Positions 33,326 through 42,700 of a DNA stretch of 64,000 nucleotides are shown here, piece after piece. The number at the start of each line of letters is the position of its first letter. Position 1 is the first letter of the stretch. The notes under the pieces are model-generated. The model was not told the origin of the DNA. It worked only from the letters and a program-made list of their open reading frames with translations, and did not search any database. Made by a program: the position numbers and the translations under genes. Origin of the DNA: UBA7957 sp965222695 (GTDB lineage: Bacteria > Pseudomonadota > Gammaproteobacteria > Granulosicoccales > Granulosicoccaceae); the NCBI GenBank assembly GCA_965222695.1, contig OZ244967.1, forward strand, positions 1,364,001 to 1,428,000, read 5' to 3'.

Positions 33326-34576
33326 TCAGTGCAGGTTTGGTTGTGCGCCAGCCCCTTTTTCATCGATCATGGCACCGTCACGGAAACGATCCAGCCTGTA
33401 GGCCGTCGCAAGCGGATGAGGTTCGTCCTTTGCAATCAAGTGAGCATAACACCAGCCACTGGCCGGCGTTGCCTTGAAGCCGCCGTAACACCAGCCACCG
33501 TTAAAATACAGCCCCTTGACAGGTGTCTTGTCGATAAAAGGTGAACCGTCCATCGACATATCCATGACACCGCCCCAGGAACGCAATAAACGCACCCGGC
33601 CAATGGCGGGCATCAACGCCATCCCTCCTTCGCAAACATCTTCCACTGCGGGCAGATTACCACGCTGGGCATAGCTGTTATAACCATCCAGATCTCCCCC
33701 AAATACCAAACCGCCTTTGTTAGACTGACTTATATAAAAATGCCCGGCCCCAAAGGTGATCACTCCTGGCAAAAACGGTTTCAGCCCTTCGCTGACAAAG
33801 GCCTGTAGCACATGGCTTTCGATTGGCAGGCGCATGCCGGCCATTGCCATAACCCTGCCGGAAGAGCCTGCCACACAAACCGCAACTTTTTTTGCATTAA
33901 TGGCACCGCGGCTTGTTTCAACACCCTTGCATTCTCCGTTTTCAATGTTGAAGCCGGTTACTTCGCAGTTTTGAATGATATCCACTCCGCGGGCATCGGC
34001 GCCACGGGCATAACCCCAGACTACGGCATCATGGCGTACAGTTCCTCCACGGGACTGCATCAATGCACCTTTGATCGGGAAACGGGCATTGCAAAAGTCG
34101 AGGAAGGGATACAGTTCGCGTACACCATCCTGGTTCAGCATAACGGCATCAGCTCCAGCCAACAGCATGGCATTGCCTCGACGCGCATAGGCATCACGTT
34201 GCAGATCACTGTGGAACAGATTCAGGATACCGCGCTGCGAAACCATCGCGTTGTAATTGAATTCTTGTTCCAGATTTTCCCACAACCGCATAGACAGCTC
34301 GTAGAACGGTTGGTTACCAGGCAACAGATAATTGGAACGGATGATGGTCGTATTACGCCCTGCGTTTCCTGAACCCAGCCAGCCCTTTTCCAGAACAGCG
34401 ATATTGCCAAGACCAAATTCCTTGGCCAGATAGTATGCGGTGGCCAAACCGTGTCCACCGCCGCCGGCAATGATAATGTCATAGGAGTTTTTCGGGTCAG
34501 GGTCGCGCCAAGCCGGTTTCCAGCCTTTATTGCCGGTCAGGCCTTCGGTCAGTAATTTCAAGGCTGAATAACGCAT
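33326..34576 (-). CDS. mgdA: N-methylglutamate dehydrogenase subunit A (SoxB-like beta)
   Basis: 416 residues, beta subunit with the FAD dinucleotide fold IIIAGGGGHGLATAYYLAKE and the DAO-family C-terminus (GVMDMSMDGSPFIDKTP; GGWCYGGFKATPASGW). Catalytic flavin subunit that oxidises the N-methyl group. First gene of the mgdABCD operon, with a GGAGG site upstream. Shares a 128-bp promoter region with the divergent GlxA-type regulator. Family certain; N-methylglutamate rather than sarcosine as substrate is inferred from the gmaS-mgsABC genes. Confidence 0.9.
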   Translation of the reverse strand: MRYSALKLLTEGLTGNKGWKPAWRDPDPKNSYDIIIAGGGGHGLATAYYLAKEFGLGNIAVLEKGWLGSGNAGRNTTIIRSNYLLPGNQPFYELSMRLWENLEQEFNYNAMVSQRGILNLFHSDLQRDAYARRGNAMLLAGADAVMLNQDGVRELYPFLDFCNARFPIKGALMQSRGGTVRHDAVVWGYARGADARGVDIIQNCEVTGFNIENGECKGVETSRGAINAKKVAVCVAGSSGRVMAMAGMRLPIESHVLQAFVSEGLKPFLPGVITFGAGHFYISQSNKGGLVFGGDLDGYNSYAQRGNLPAVEDVCEGGMALMPAIGRVRLLRSWGGVMDMSMDGSPFIDKTPVKGLYFNGGWCYGGFKATPASGWCYAHLIAKDEPHPLATAYRLDRFRDGAMIDEKGAGAQPNLH

Positions 34577-34704
34577 GAGCAGAAAACCTCCTTACTTTTT
34601 AATCCCGACAGTGTCGAGGACTTACGAAACGCCGGAAAAAACAGCTTTATCGGAAGGTCATCATAGGTTGAAATTGATCATTTGACTCTTCTAAAATAGT
34701 CGTT
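34577..34704. promoter_or_regulatory. Divergent promoter region mgdA / GlxA-type regulator
   Basis: Between two divergent starts. It contains the perfect 11-bp palindrome CGACAGTGTCG at 34606-34616, inside a slightly longer symmetric stretch (TCCCGACAGTGTCGAGGA), 30-40 bp from the mgdA start. This is a good operator candidate for the adjacent regulator. No confident -35/-10 pairs. Confidence 0.45.
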
Positions 34705-35682
34705 ATGCTTTCTGAAATGGACAATAATATTAAAAGAATTCCGTATCGAGTGGGACTGTTACTTATCGAGGGTTTTGCAGCTATGTCCTATTCGGCAACA
34801 ACCGAGCCGTTGCGAGCTGCCAACCTGTTGGCCGGTCAAACGCTTTATCAGATGAGTTTTATAACCACGGACAAGTTTCGGGTACACAGCTCTGGAGGAA
34901 TGATGGTTAGCGGTGCAAAAAGTATAAACGACCCCGCTGATTATGAGATGGTTCTGGTTATTGCCGGAGGTGATCCGTTCCTGTTCGATAACAATCGAGT
35001 ATTCCGCTGGCTGCACCGCCTTGATGCAAAAGGTGTAACGCTTGGCGGCGTCTCGGGCGGACCTGCAATTCTGGCGGCGGCTGGCGTGATGGATGGGCGG
35101 CGTTTGACCATCCACTGGGAACACGCAGATGTATTATGTGAAAAATACCCGGGCTTGTTGCTGGAAAAAACCGTTTATGTCATAGACCGGAACAGGATCA
35201 GCTGCGCAGGGGGAGTAGCTCCGCTGGACATGATGCATGCCCTGATCACCAGGCAACACGGCTCGAATTTTGCCCGGCAAGTCAGTGACTGGTTTATGCA
35301 CACGGAAGTTCGTACCGCGACAGCCCCCCAGCGATCAGGTTTGGCGGAACGTTATCAGACCCGCAACCACAACATACTGACCGCCATCGAAATTATGCGG
35401 AATCATTTGGCTGATCCGCTTAAACTTGATCGACTGGCTCTGTTGACCGGCACCGGCCCGCGGCAATTAAACAGACTGTTTCAGCATCATATCGGCGAGA
35501 GCACTATTGCATTTTATCGTCACCTGAGATTGGAAAAGGCGCTCAATCTTCTGGAAAAAACGTCCCTGACGGTGACCGAAATCGCCATAGCCACCGGATT
35601 TGTCAATGCCGCGCATTTCGCAACAACATTCCGGAAAAAATACGGAGTACAGCCTTCCCAGATTAAATCTGACAAACGCTGA
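34705..35682 (+). CDS. GlxA/GbdR-type transcriptional regulator (DJ-1 plus AraC HTH)
   Basis: 325 residues: a DJ-1/PfpI-like domain (RVGLLLIEGFAAMSYSATTEPLRAAN start; GGVSGGPAILAAAGVM nucleophile-elbow position with Ser rather than Cys), then a C-terminal AraC double HTH (LDRLALLTGTGPRQLNRLF; VTEIAIATGFVNAAHFATTF). Family members (GbdR, CdhR, ArgR) respond to betaine, carnitine or related amines. Divergent from mgdABCD and convergent with fhs, it probably activates methylamine or N-methyl-amine genes. Start 34705 or the second ATG at 34717. Confidence 0.88.
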   Translation: MLSEMDNNIKRIPYRVGLLLIEGFAAMSYSATTEPLRAANLLAGQTLYQMSFITTDKFRVHSSGGMMVSGAKSINDPADYEMVLVIAGGDPFLFDNNRVFRWLHRLDAKGVTLGGVSGGPAILAAAGVMDGRRLTIHWEHADVLCEKYPGLLLEKTVYVIDRNRISCAGGVAPLDMMHALITRQHGSNFARQVSDWFMHTEVRTATAPQRSGLAERYQTRNHNILTAIEIMRNHLADPLKLDRLALLTGTGPRQLNRLFQHHIGESTIAFYRHLRLEKALNLLEKTSLTVTEIAIATGFVNAAHFATTFRKKYGVQPSQIKSDKR

Positions 35683-35728
35683 ATTAACGCCACACAGTAG
35701 TATTTGGAATAACAATTGATGAAAGGCC

Positions 35729-37411
35729 CTAAAATAAACCTTCAATCTCGCCTTCAGCGTTAAGGTAAATATTATCAGCCGAAGGCACTTTTGGCAGCCC
35801 GGGCATGGTCATGATTTCACCACAAATCACCACGAGAAATCCCGCGCCCGCGGAAAGACGGATTTCGCGTATAGGCACCATGTGATTACTGGGTGCGCCG
35901 AGAAGTCCCGGATCGGTGGAGAAACTGTACTGAGTTTTAGCTACACAGATCGGCAGTTCACCGAAGCCGTTTTTTTGATACCTGTTAAACTGGTTGCGGA
36001 TTTTCTTGTCGGCGATAATATCATCGGCGCCGTAAAGCGTACGGGCGATATGCCGAGTCTTATCCCACAACGATAGACGATCATCATAAAGCGTTCGGAA
36101 CTGAGCCTGACCGGAATCAGCAACTTCAGCCACGTGTGTGGCTAATGCTTCCGTACCTTCACTACCGTTTGACCAGTGTGTGCAATCAAACACATCGACA
36201 TTAAATCCGGCGCAATATTCCTTGATAACCGCTATTTCTGCCTCCGTATCGGCGCTGAAGTGATTAATCGCCACAGTGACCGGTACACCGAATTGTCCCA
36301 GGTTGCGGATATGTCTTCCGAGATTTTCGCAGCCTTCTTTTATCGCAGAGACATTTTCTGAATTCAGATTGGCTTTTGCAACGCCACCATGCATTTTTAA
36401 CGCACGCGTGGTCGCAACTAATACGAGTGCATCAGGAGTCAGTTCCGCTTTTCGGCATTTTATATCGAAGAATTTTTCTGCCCCCAGATCGGCACCAAAT
36501 CCCGCCTCAGTGACAACATAGTCGGACAGTTTCAATGCAGTTTTGGTTGCAATAACGGAATTACAGCCATGGGCTATATTCGCGAAGGGTCCTCCATGAA
36601 TAAAGGCAGGGTTATTCTCAAGTGTCTGTACCAGATTTGGCATAAATGCATCTTTTAGTAATGCCGTCATGGCACCGGCTGCGTTTATATCCCTGGCGTA
36701 TACAGGCTTCTTAGACCGTGTATAACCGATAATAATGTCGCCAAGGCGCTTGGTCAGATCCCCAAGATCCTTGGAAAGACAGAAAATCGCCATGATTTCC
36801 GATGCGACTGTTATATCGAACCCTGTCTCTCTTGGCGTCCCGTTTCCGACACCACCTAAACCCACAACTATATCCCGCAGGGCTCTGTCATTCATATCCA
36901 GCACTCGCCGCCAGCTTATGCGGCGAGGATCCAAATCCAATTCTGCATTTCGCCAGTGTATTGCATTATCAATCAGCGCGGATAATAAATTATGCGCTGC
37001 ACCGATCGCATGAAAGTCACCGGTAAAATGGAGATTAATCTCATCCATGGGAACGACTTGAGCATATCCGCCTCCTGCCGCTCCACCCTTCATTCCAAAA
37101 CATGGCCCCAGACTGGGCTCCCGCAGGCAGATCGACGTGCGCTTACCAATCCGGTTCAGCCCGTCTCCGAGACCAACGGTTGTGGTAGTCTTCCCTTCAC
37201 CCGCCGGTGTCGGTGATACTGCTGTAACCAGAATCAGTTTTCCATCTTCCCGTCCTTGAACACTTTGAATAAAATCGTTACTCAGCTTTGCCTTCGTCCG
37301 GCCATAGGGAAGCAATGACTGCGGATCTATATCAAGCCTGGCTCCAATCTCGTCGATGGGCAGCATTGTGGCTTCACGGGCGATTTCAATATCTGATTTT
37401 ACGGCAGCCAT
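35729..37411 (-). CDS. fhs: Formate--tetrahydrofolate ligase
   Basis: 560 residues. ATP-dependent formation of 10-formyl-THF from formate, or the reverse in one-carbon dissimilation. P-loop in TPAGEGKTTTTVGLG (near 68-82), FTGDFHAIGAAHNLL and EAGFGADLGAEKFFDIKCR blocks are diagnostic, and the C-terminus MTMPGLPKVPSA is complete. It links the methylene-THF made by MgdC to formate or to biosynthesis. Co-directional with the mgs genes to its right, separated by 133 bp. No folD in the window. Confidence 0.96.
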   Translation of the reverse strand: MAAVKSDIEIAREATMLPIDEIGARLDIDPQSLLPYGRTKAKLSNDFIQSVQGREDGKLILVTAVSPTPAGEGKTTTTVGLGDGLNRIGKRTSICLREPSLGPCFGMKGGAAGGGYAQVVPMDEINLHFTGDFHAIGAAHNLLSALIDNAIHWRNAELDLDPRRISWRRVLDMNDRALRDIVVGLGGVGNGTPRETGFDITVASEIMAIFCLSKDLGDLTKRLGDIIIGYTRSKKPVYARDINAAGAMTALLKDAFMPNLVQTLENNPAFIHGGPFANIAHGCNSVIATKTALKLSDYVVTEAGFGADLGAEKFFDIKCRKAELTPDALVLVATTRALKMHGGVAKANLNSENVSAIKEGCENLGRHIRNLGQFGVPVTVAINHFSADTEAEIAVIKEYCAGFNVDVFDCTHWSNGSEGTEALATHVAEVADSGQAQFRTLYDDRLSLWDKTRHIARTLYGADDIIADKKIRNQFNRYQKNGFGELPICVAKTQYSFSTDPGLLGAPSNHMVPIREIRLSAGAGFLVVICGEIMTMPGLPKVPSADNIYLNAEGEIEGLF

Positions 37412-37544
37412 AGATTACTCCAGCGTGAGATTAGCTTTTAAGCTGCTCGAACAACGCATGCCCTGCCTCTGCGCACAGGCTTAATTGTGAGATGGCGTTT
37501 TTCAGGCCCAACAGGCATGATTCCATAAATGTTGACAGGCTCTG

Positions 37545-37934
37545 TTACTTGAATTTTTCATAAGCATGTCGCAGATCCACCATGGGATGGTTTTTCGACA
37601 TTTGGAACTTGACCAACAGCTCTCGGGCAATCATGTCCCGGTCCTGTTGATTGTCCGGTAATTCAATATCAGCCGGTACAGTGACCCAACCGTTAATATT
37701 ACGATCGAATACCGCGGGAGTGCCTTCTTCATAACCCATATGCACATCCTCTAACCAGTTGAGATCGCTCCATCCCATGACTTCCATATACTTTCTGAGG
37801 AAGTCTGTACAGCGATCCATATCCGGCACCAGATTGACATCGTATCTGTAACCTATATGTTGACCTATAGTTTTCTCACGCTCAGTGTCGAGCCCGTCAG
37901 TTTCCAGAAAATGATTGATATCTGTTTCAGCCAT
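37545..37934 (-). CDS. Small protein within the N-methylglutamate synthase operon, unknown
   Basis: 129 residues, acidic, no signal peptide or membrane segment. Aromatic-rich region IGYRYDVNLVPDMDRC and VMGWSDLNWLEDVHMGYEEG; one Cys. No domain recognised. A GAGGAGAGG ribosome site precedes ATG 37934, and it starts 10 bp after the mgsC stop, so it is certainly translated with that operon. It could be an accessory subunit or stability factor of N-methylglutamate synthase; this is context only. Confidence 0.75.
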   Translation of the reverse strand: MAETDINHFLETDGLDTEREKTIGQHIGYRYDVNLVPDMDRCTDFLRKYMEVMGWSDLNWLEDVHMGYEEGTPAVFDRNINGWVTVPADIELPDNQQDRDMIARELLVKFQMSKNHPMVDLRHAYEKFK

Positions 37935-37944
37935 GGGCCTCTCC

Positions 37945-39285
37945 TCAAAAACGGTTCATATCGGGCCGACCGACAGTATACTGCGTACCCGCCAAGGGTA
38001 CCTGTGCCAACGCAGAAGCCTCCATCGTCAAAGCTGCGAGGTCTTCCGGTTCCAGCGAATGTACATTGGTCTTACCGCAAGCCCGGGCCATCATTTGTGC
38101 CTCGATAGCAAGACAGTGCAGAAAATTATAGACTCGCTCCGCCGCTTCGTCCGGGTTAAGCCGTTTTCGCAACTCTGGATCCTGAGTGGCAACGCCGACC
38201 GGGCAGCGCCCCGTATGGCAGTGATAACAATATCCGGCTTTAACACCCATTTCCGTTTCGTAGTCGGCTTCGGGTATGTCCTTGTTGCAATTCAGTGCCA
38301 TCATTACAGAATGGCCGATAGCAACAGCATCGGCACCCAGCGCCAGCGCTTTTGCGACGTCACCGCCATTGCGAATACCGCCTGCATAAACCAGCGAGAT
38401 TTCGCCGGATTTACCCACGTCATCAAGCGCCTGACGTGCCTGTCGTATTGCCGCTATTCCGGGTACGCCGGTTTCCTCGGTGGCAAGATGAGGACCTGCG
38501 CCCGTGCCTCCTTCCATCCCATCCATATAAATGGAATCGGGATCGGTTTTCGCCGCCATGCGCACGTCATCATAGACACGCGCAGCCCCGAGTTTCAGTT
38601 GAATCGGAATCTGCCAGTCAGTCGCCTCCCTGATCTCCTGAATCTTCAAAGCAAGATCATCAGGTCCCAACCAGTCCGGATGTCTCGCCGGCGATCTCTG
38701 GTCTATACCCGCAGGTAAGGAACGCATTTCCGCCACCTGATCTGTGACTTTTTGCCCCATCAGATGTCCGCCAAGACCAACTTTACAGCCCTGTCCTATA
38801 AAAAATTCACAGCCATCGGCGAGGCGCAGATGATTTGGATTAAATCCATATCTGGACTGAATGCACTGGTAAAACCATTTTTCCGAATATCGTCGCTCAT
38901 CCGGGATCATACCGCCTTCTCCCGAACAGGTGGCGGTGCCAGCCATGGTTGCGCCTCTTGCCAAGGCAGTTTTTGCCTCATAACTCAAGGCACCAAAACT
39001 CATCCCTGTAACGTATATGGGTATATCGAGTTCAAGCGGCCGTTTGGCACGTGGTCCTATCACGGTTTTCGTCAGACACTTTTCCCTATACCCCTCGATG
39101 ACAAACCGCGTAAGCGTACCCGGCATGAAAGTCAGATCGTCCCAGGTGGGAATCTTTTTGAACAGGGAAAAGCCGCGCATTCGATAACGCCCCAGTTCAG
39201 ATTTTACATGGATATCGTCTATAACCTCAGGTGGGAAAATGAAGCTTTTACCGAGATTATACGGATCGCGTTTATTATCGGACAT
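37945..39285 (-). CDS. mgsC: N-methylglutamate synthase subunit C (FMN glutamate-synthase domain)
   Basis: 446 residues matching the FMN-binding central domain of glutamate synthase. Visible: IYVTGMSFGALSYEAKTALARGA, GEGGM, QLKLGAARVYD, YMDGMEGGTGAGP, and the iron-sulfur motif CYHCHTGRCPVGVATQ. Uses ammonia or methylamine released from gamma-glutamylmethylamide and 2-oxoglutarate to form N-methylglutamate. The protein stands alone, unlike full-length GltB (~1500 residues); with MgsA and MgsB it makes up the split enzyme. Confidence 0.92.
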   Translation of the reverse strand: MSDNKRDPYNLGKSFIFPPEVIDDIHVKSELGRYRMRGFSLFKKIPTWDDLTFMPGTLTRFVIEGYREKCLTKTVIGPRAKRPLELDIPIYVTGMSFGALSYEAKTALARGATMAGTATCSGEGGMIPDERRYSEKWFYQCIQSRYGFNPNHLRLADGCEFFIGQGCKVGLGGHLMGQKVTDQVAEMRSLPAGIDQRSPARHPDWLGPDDLALKIQEIREATDWQIPIQLKLGAARVYDDVRMAAKTDPDSIYMDGMEGGTGAGPHLATEETGVPGIAAIRQARQALDDVGKSGEISLVYAGGIRNGGDVAKALALGADAVAIGHSVMMALNCNKDIPEADYETEMGVKAGYCYHCHTGRCPVGVATQDPELRKRLNPDEAAERVYNFLHCLAIEAQMMARACGKTNVHSLEPEDLAALTMEASALAQVPLAGTQYTVGRPDMNRF

Positions 39286-39300
39286 TACAGTTCTCCCGGT

Positions 39301-40146
39301 CTAAAGCACCAGTTTTTTCTCGGTAGGTTCCAAATTATCGTAATTCCACAATTGCTTGCCCGATGTGAATTTGCGGACTGCATCAACACCATTCGGCGCC
39401 TCCATACCGTACAGGTCCAGCTTTGCATTAAGCCATTTTTTGTCCAGTTCAGTCAATTCCGCTTCTACGCAATCAACCCCTAGACTTGCAATATTTCCAG
39501 CGACGTAAATAGTACCGTCATACATGGAATCGCCCAGATTGTCCCCGGCATTCCCGAGAACAATCATTCGTCCTCTCTGCATCATGAAACCGGTAAATGC
39601 GCCGACACTTTCGCCGACGATTATGGTGCCTCCCTTTTGATCTATACCTACTCTGGCTCCTGCCTGGCCTTTGCAGACCAGATCACCGCCACGAATGGCC
39701 GCACCAAATAAAGAGCCGGCATTCTTTTCGATAACTACGGTACCGGCCATCATATTTTCCGCGCACGACCAACCCACACGTCCACTTACGCGAATGTTCG
39801 GGCCGTCAATCAATCCAACACCAAAATAACCGAGACTTCCGTCAAAATTCAGATTTAATCGATTCAGTATGCCAACCCCAAGCGAATGCTGGGCACGTGG
39901 ATTTTTTACCGTGATAGTCCCGCACCCTTGTTTCATCAACTCTCGTATCCGTAGATTTACAGCTTTGCTGTCAAGATCAGCTGCATCGAATTCGGCCTTT
40001 TGTTCAAGATCGACTTCATAGGCCCAGGGGTAGGTGTAGTTTTCCTCTTCAGTGGCCGAGAAAAAACGTTGTTGCGTTCGACCTGTCAGTTGTTCGGAGT
40101 GCAGGCCCATTTCATGTGATTTGTTCTCTTCGTTTACGCCTGCCAT
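39301..40146 (-). CDS. mgsB: N-methylglutamate synthase subunit B (GXGXG domain)
   Basis: 281 residues with the repeated-helix GXGXG fold of the glutamate synthase C-terminus: GVGLIDGPNIRVSGRVGWS, GGDLVCKGQAGARVGIDQ and MIVLGNAGDNLGDSMYDGTIYVAG. A structural subunit of the MgsABC complex. ATG 40146 has GGAGG 7 nt upstream and overlaps the end of mgsA by 13 nt; an ATG 30 nt further upstream lacks such a site. Confidence 0.9.
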   Translation of the reverse strand: MAGVNEENKSHEMGLHSEQLTGRTQQRFFSATEEENYTYPWAYEVDLEQKAEFDAADLDSKAVNLRIRELMKQGCGTITVKNPRAQHSLGVGILNRLNLNFDGSLGYFGVGLIDGPNIRVSGRVGWSCAENMMAGTVVIEKNAGSLFGAAIRGGDLVCKGQAGARVGIDQKGGTIIVGESVGAFTGFMMQRGRMIVLGNAGDNLGDSMYDGTIYVAGNIASLGVDCVEAELTELDKKWLNAKLDLYGMEAPNGVDAVRKFTSGKQLWNYDNLEPTEKKLVL

Positions 40147-41069
40147 ACCCGAACCTCCCCGTTGTATGGATCCCATGTGTCGATTTCACGCGGAAAAATA
40201 CTGCGTATCGCAACTTCCTCAGAAGCTAAACCTACGAATTCGTCGCTTTCGTATAACACCATGGGTTTAGCGGCCATAACATCTTTGGCCATTCCCAGTT
40301 GATCACTGGTCGCCACCAGATAGGTAAAGACTCCATCTAACTCATCGACCGATCGCCGCATGGCTGTTTCAAGTGCGTCCCCCTGATCAATTCGATCGGC
40401 AATATAAACGGCAATTAATTCGGAGTCGCAATTGGACATAAATCTGTGACCACGGCGTTCCAGGTCCCGGCGATAGGACCAGTAGTTGGTCAGCTGACCG
40501 TTATGCACGACTGACACATCGCTGAAGGGATATGCCCAGTACGGATGCGCCGATCTGATGTCAACATCCGACTCAGTTGCCATACGCGTATGCCCGATTG
40601 CATGTGTGCCACTGAAATCACCCAGTCCATATTGTTCAGAAACCGTATTGGCATCACCCAAATCCTTGATCAGTTCGAGCGCGTTTCCCAATGATAGAAT
40701 TTCTACGCCTTCAATGTCCTCGATGTAATCGATTAAGCGTTGTATATCGCCACCGAACTTAAAATCATATCGATAGGCATAGTCTGTCGCTGCCCTTTCG
40801 TCCTTTATTTCCACGCCCATTTCCCGCATGCGTGAATCTACTGCCTCCTTACGCTCAACGACCTGTCTGTGAATTTGAAATCCCTTTTCCATATCTTCCT
40901 GTTCAGCTACCTTAAAGCGAAGAATCTGAACATCGTCATCAGGATTTCCGTAAAGTGCAAACCCCGTAGAATCCGGGCCTCTATGCCTGAGCGCCTGAAG
41001 CATAGAAGTGAGTTCTTTTCCGATGTTACTGCTCTTACCTCTCCAGATAAGTCCAGCAATACCACACAT
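40134..41069 (-). CDS. mgsA: N-methylglutamate synthase subunit A (class II glutamine amidotransferase)
   Basis: 311 residues. Begins MCGIAGLIWRG: after Met removal Cys is N-terminal, the class II amidotransferase nucleophile, which fixes the start at 41069 instead of a TTG two codons earlier. Other motifs are GHTRMATES, VVHNGQLTNY and MSNCDSELIAVYI. Hydrolyses gamma-glutamylmethylamide and channels methylamine to MgsC. Lies 78 bp downstream of gmaS. Confidence 0.92.
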   Translation of the reverse strand: MCGIAGLIWRGKSSNIGKELTSMLQALRHRGPDSTGFALYGNPDDDVQILRFKVAEQEDMEKGFQIHRQVVERKEAVDSRMREMGVEIKDERAATDYAYRYDFKFGGDIQRLIDYIEDIEGVEILSLGNALELIKDLGDANTVSEQYGLGDFSGTHAIGHTRMATESDVDIRSAHPYWAYPFSDVSVVHNGQLTNYWSYRRDLERRGHRFMSNCDSELIAVYIADRIDQGDALETAMRRSVDELDGVFTYLVATSDQLGMAKDVMAAKPMVLYESDEFVGLASEEVAIRSIFPREIDTWDPYNGEVRVWQA

Positions 41070-41147
41070 AAGCAAATACCCTTGTTAAGTAAATTTGAAA
41101 TGATCTCAATATTTTTGCATTCGAAGCCGCCATCTCTTCACACATTG

Positions 41148-42620
41148 TCATGGAAGACAATCGAGATAGGTGTCCAGATCCCACTCGGTGACGGTGTGGT
41201 TGAATTTTTCCCACTCATCACGCTTGTAGTGCATATACACCTTGTACATCTCATCCGGAAGCGCCTCTTTAATAACTTCATCTTTATCCAACTCGTCCAG
41301 TGCGTCTCCCAGTGACATCGGCAGCTTTTTAACTTCTTTACCCGCATCGATCGCTTCATAAATATTCCGCTCTTCAGGTTCTCCGGGGTCGAGGTTATCC
41401 GTAATGCCATGATCAAAGGCTTTCAGCAAGGCTGCCCCCATTAGATACGGATTGACCATCGAATCGACCGATCTGTATTCAAACCGGCCCGGGGCGGAAA
41501 TTCGCAGTGCACAGGTACGATTCTGATAGCCCCAGTCAGCGAATACAGGTGCCCAGAATCCTGTATCCCAGAGCCGGCGGTAGGAGTTGACTGTAGACGA
41601 CCCAATTGAGGTTAAGGCACCCAAATGCGCTATTACACCTCCAATACACTGCAGGCCGACAGGTCCGGGCTTACGCTCATCGATCGACGGATCCGGCATA
41701 AACAGATTGTCCCCGCCGACCATATATGAAAAAACACCTTCCGTACCCGGCAGTGGATCATTATGAAGTTCATTCACTTCGTCACTACCGCCACGCCAAA
41801 GAGATATGTTGTGGTGACACCCGGAAGCCGATACGCCCATAAACGGTTTAGACATAAAGCAGGCGATTAAATTGTTTTCACGGGCTACCTGAGCACAGAT
41901 TTGCCGGTATGTTGTCAAGCGATCACTGTTACGCAATACATCGTCGAATTGAGTATTCAACTCCAGTTGACCCGGCGCGTCCTCATGATCTCCCTGAATA
42001 GCATCCAATCCCATAGCCTGAGCGTATTCTATGACTTTCATGAACGTCGGACGTAATTCTTCGAACTGATCAATGTGATAGCAATTGGGTTTGGTTACGC
42101 CACCATCGGGCTTCCCGTCCTCCCCCCGCTTTAGCCACATCATTTCCGGCTCTGTTCCCGCTCTCATGTGCAGGCCGCCGTGTTTTTCCTTGAACTCGTT
42201 GTGAATGATTCTCAGATTGCCACGGCAGTCCGAAGTCAAATGACCGCCAGGGTTGTCTTTTTCCTCGCGATTGCGGAAACAGGTACAGAATACGCGGGCC
42301 ACCCTTTTGTCCCAGGGTAGCTGAACAAAAGTCTCCGGATCCGGAATACCCACAAGTTCCGAAGCCTCCGGGCCATAACCGATGTAGCTTCCATGACGGT
42401 CTATAAAAAGATTCGCCGTTGAACCGTAAACCAGCTGAAAACCCCTTTCTGCAATGCGTTCCCAATGATCTGCGGGAACGCCTTTTCCAACTATTCGTCC
42501 AGTCACCGATACAAATTGGTAGTAAATGTAAGTAATTCCAAGTTCATTTATTTTCTCACGCACCTGTTTTACAAGATCTGCGCGACCAGGTGCTTCAACA
42601 TGAGCCTGTAAGTCTGTCAT
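41148..42620 (-). CDS. gmaS: Gamma-glutamylmethylamide synthetase (type III glutamine-synthetase-like)
   Basis: 490 residues of the glutamine synthetase superfamily, type III/GlnT branch. Motifs: GDHEDAPGQLELNTQFDDVLRNSDRL-type region (seen as DHEDAPGQLELN), ASGCHHNISLW, NSYRRLWDTGFWAP, and CALRISAPGRFEYRS. Ligates methylamine to glutamate with ATP, the first step of the indirect methylamine pathway. GMA synthetases and true GlnT are close in sequence, so the call leans on the downstream mgsABC and mgdABCD. It follows the FAD oxidase gene by 80 bp. Confidence 0.9.
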   Translation of the reverse strand: MTDLQAHVEAPGRADLVKQVREKINELGITYIYYQFVSVTGRIVGKGVPADHWERIAERGFQLVYGSTANLFIDRHGSYIGYGPEASELVGIPDPETFVQLPWDKRVARVFCTCFRNREEKDNPGGHLTSDCRGNLRIIHNEFKEKHGGLHMRAGTEPEMMWLKRGEDGKPDGGVTKPNCYHIDQFEELRPTFMKVIEYAQAMGLDAIQGDHEDAPGQLELNTQFDDVLRNSDRLTTYRQICAQVARENNLIACFMSKPFMGVSASGCHHNISLWRGGSDEVNELHNDPLPGTEGVFSYMVGGDNLFMPDPSIDERKPGPVGLQCIGGVIAHLGALTSIGSSTVNSYRRLWDTGFWAPVFADWGYQNRTCALRISAPGRFEYRSVDSMVNPYLMGAALLKAFDHGITDNLDPGEPEERNIYEAIDAGKEVKKLPMSLGDALDELDKDEVIKEALPDEMYKVYMHYKRDEWEKFNHTVTEWDLDTYLDCLP

Positions 42621-42700
42621 TGATTTTCCTCCTACCAGTCTATTGCTGTATTATTCAAGCCCATCTCAAGTAAATTTTCGCAAAGATTCCATGCGGCATT

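Noticed and set aside
29509..34576. Classical sarcosine oxidase soxBDAG for glycine betaine breakdown
   Set aside because: Cannot be excluded by the subunits alone, but gmaS with the split mgsABC next to it and the altered delta subunit favour N-methylglutamate dehydrogenase; no betaine or dimethylglycine demethylase gene is in the window.
37945..41069. A broken glutamate synthase gltB
   Set aside because: The three pieces have own starts, ribosome sites and overlaps, and appear in the order known for mgsABC; no frameshift links them.
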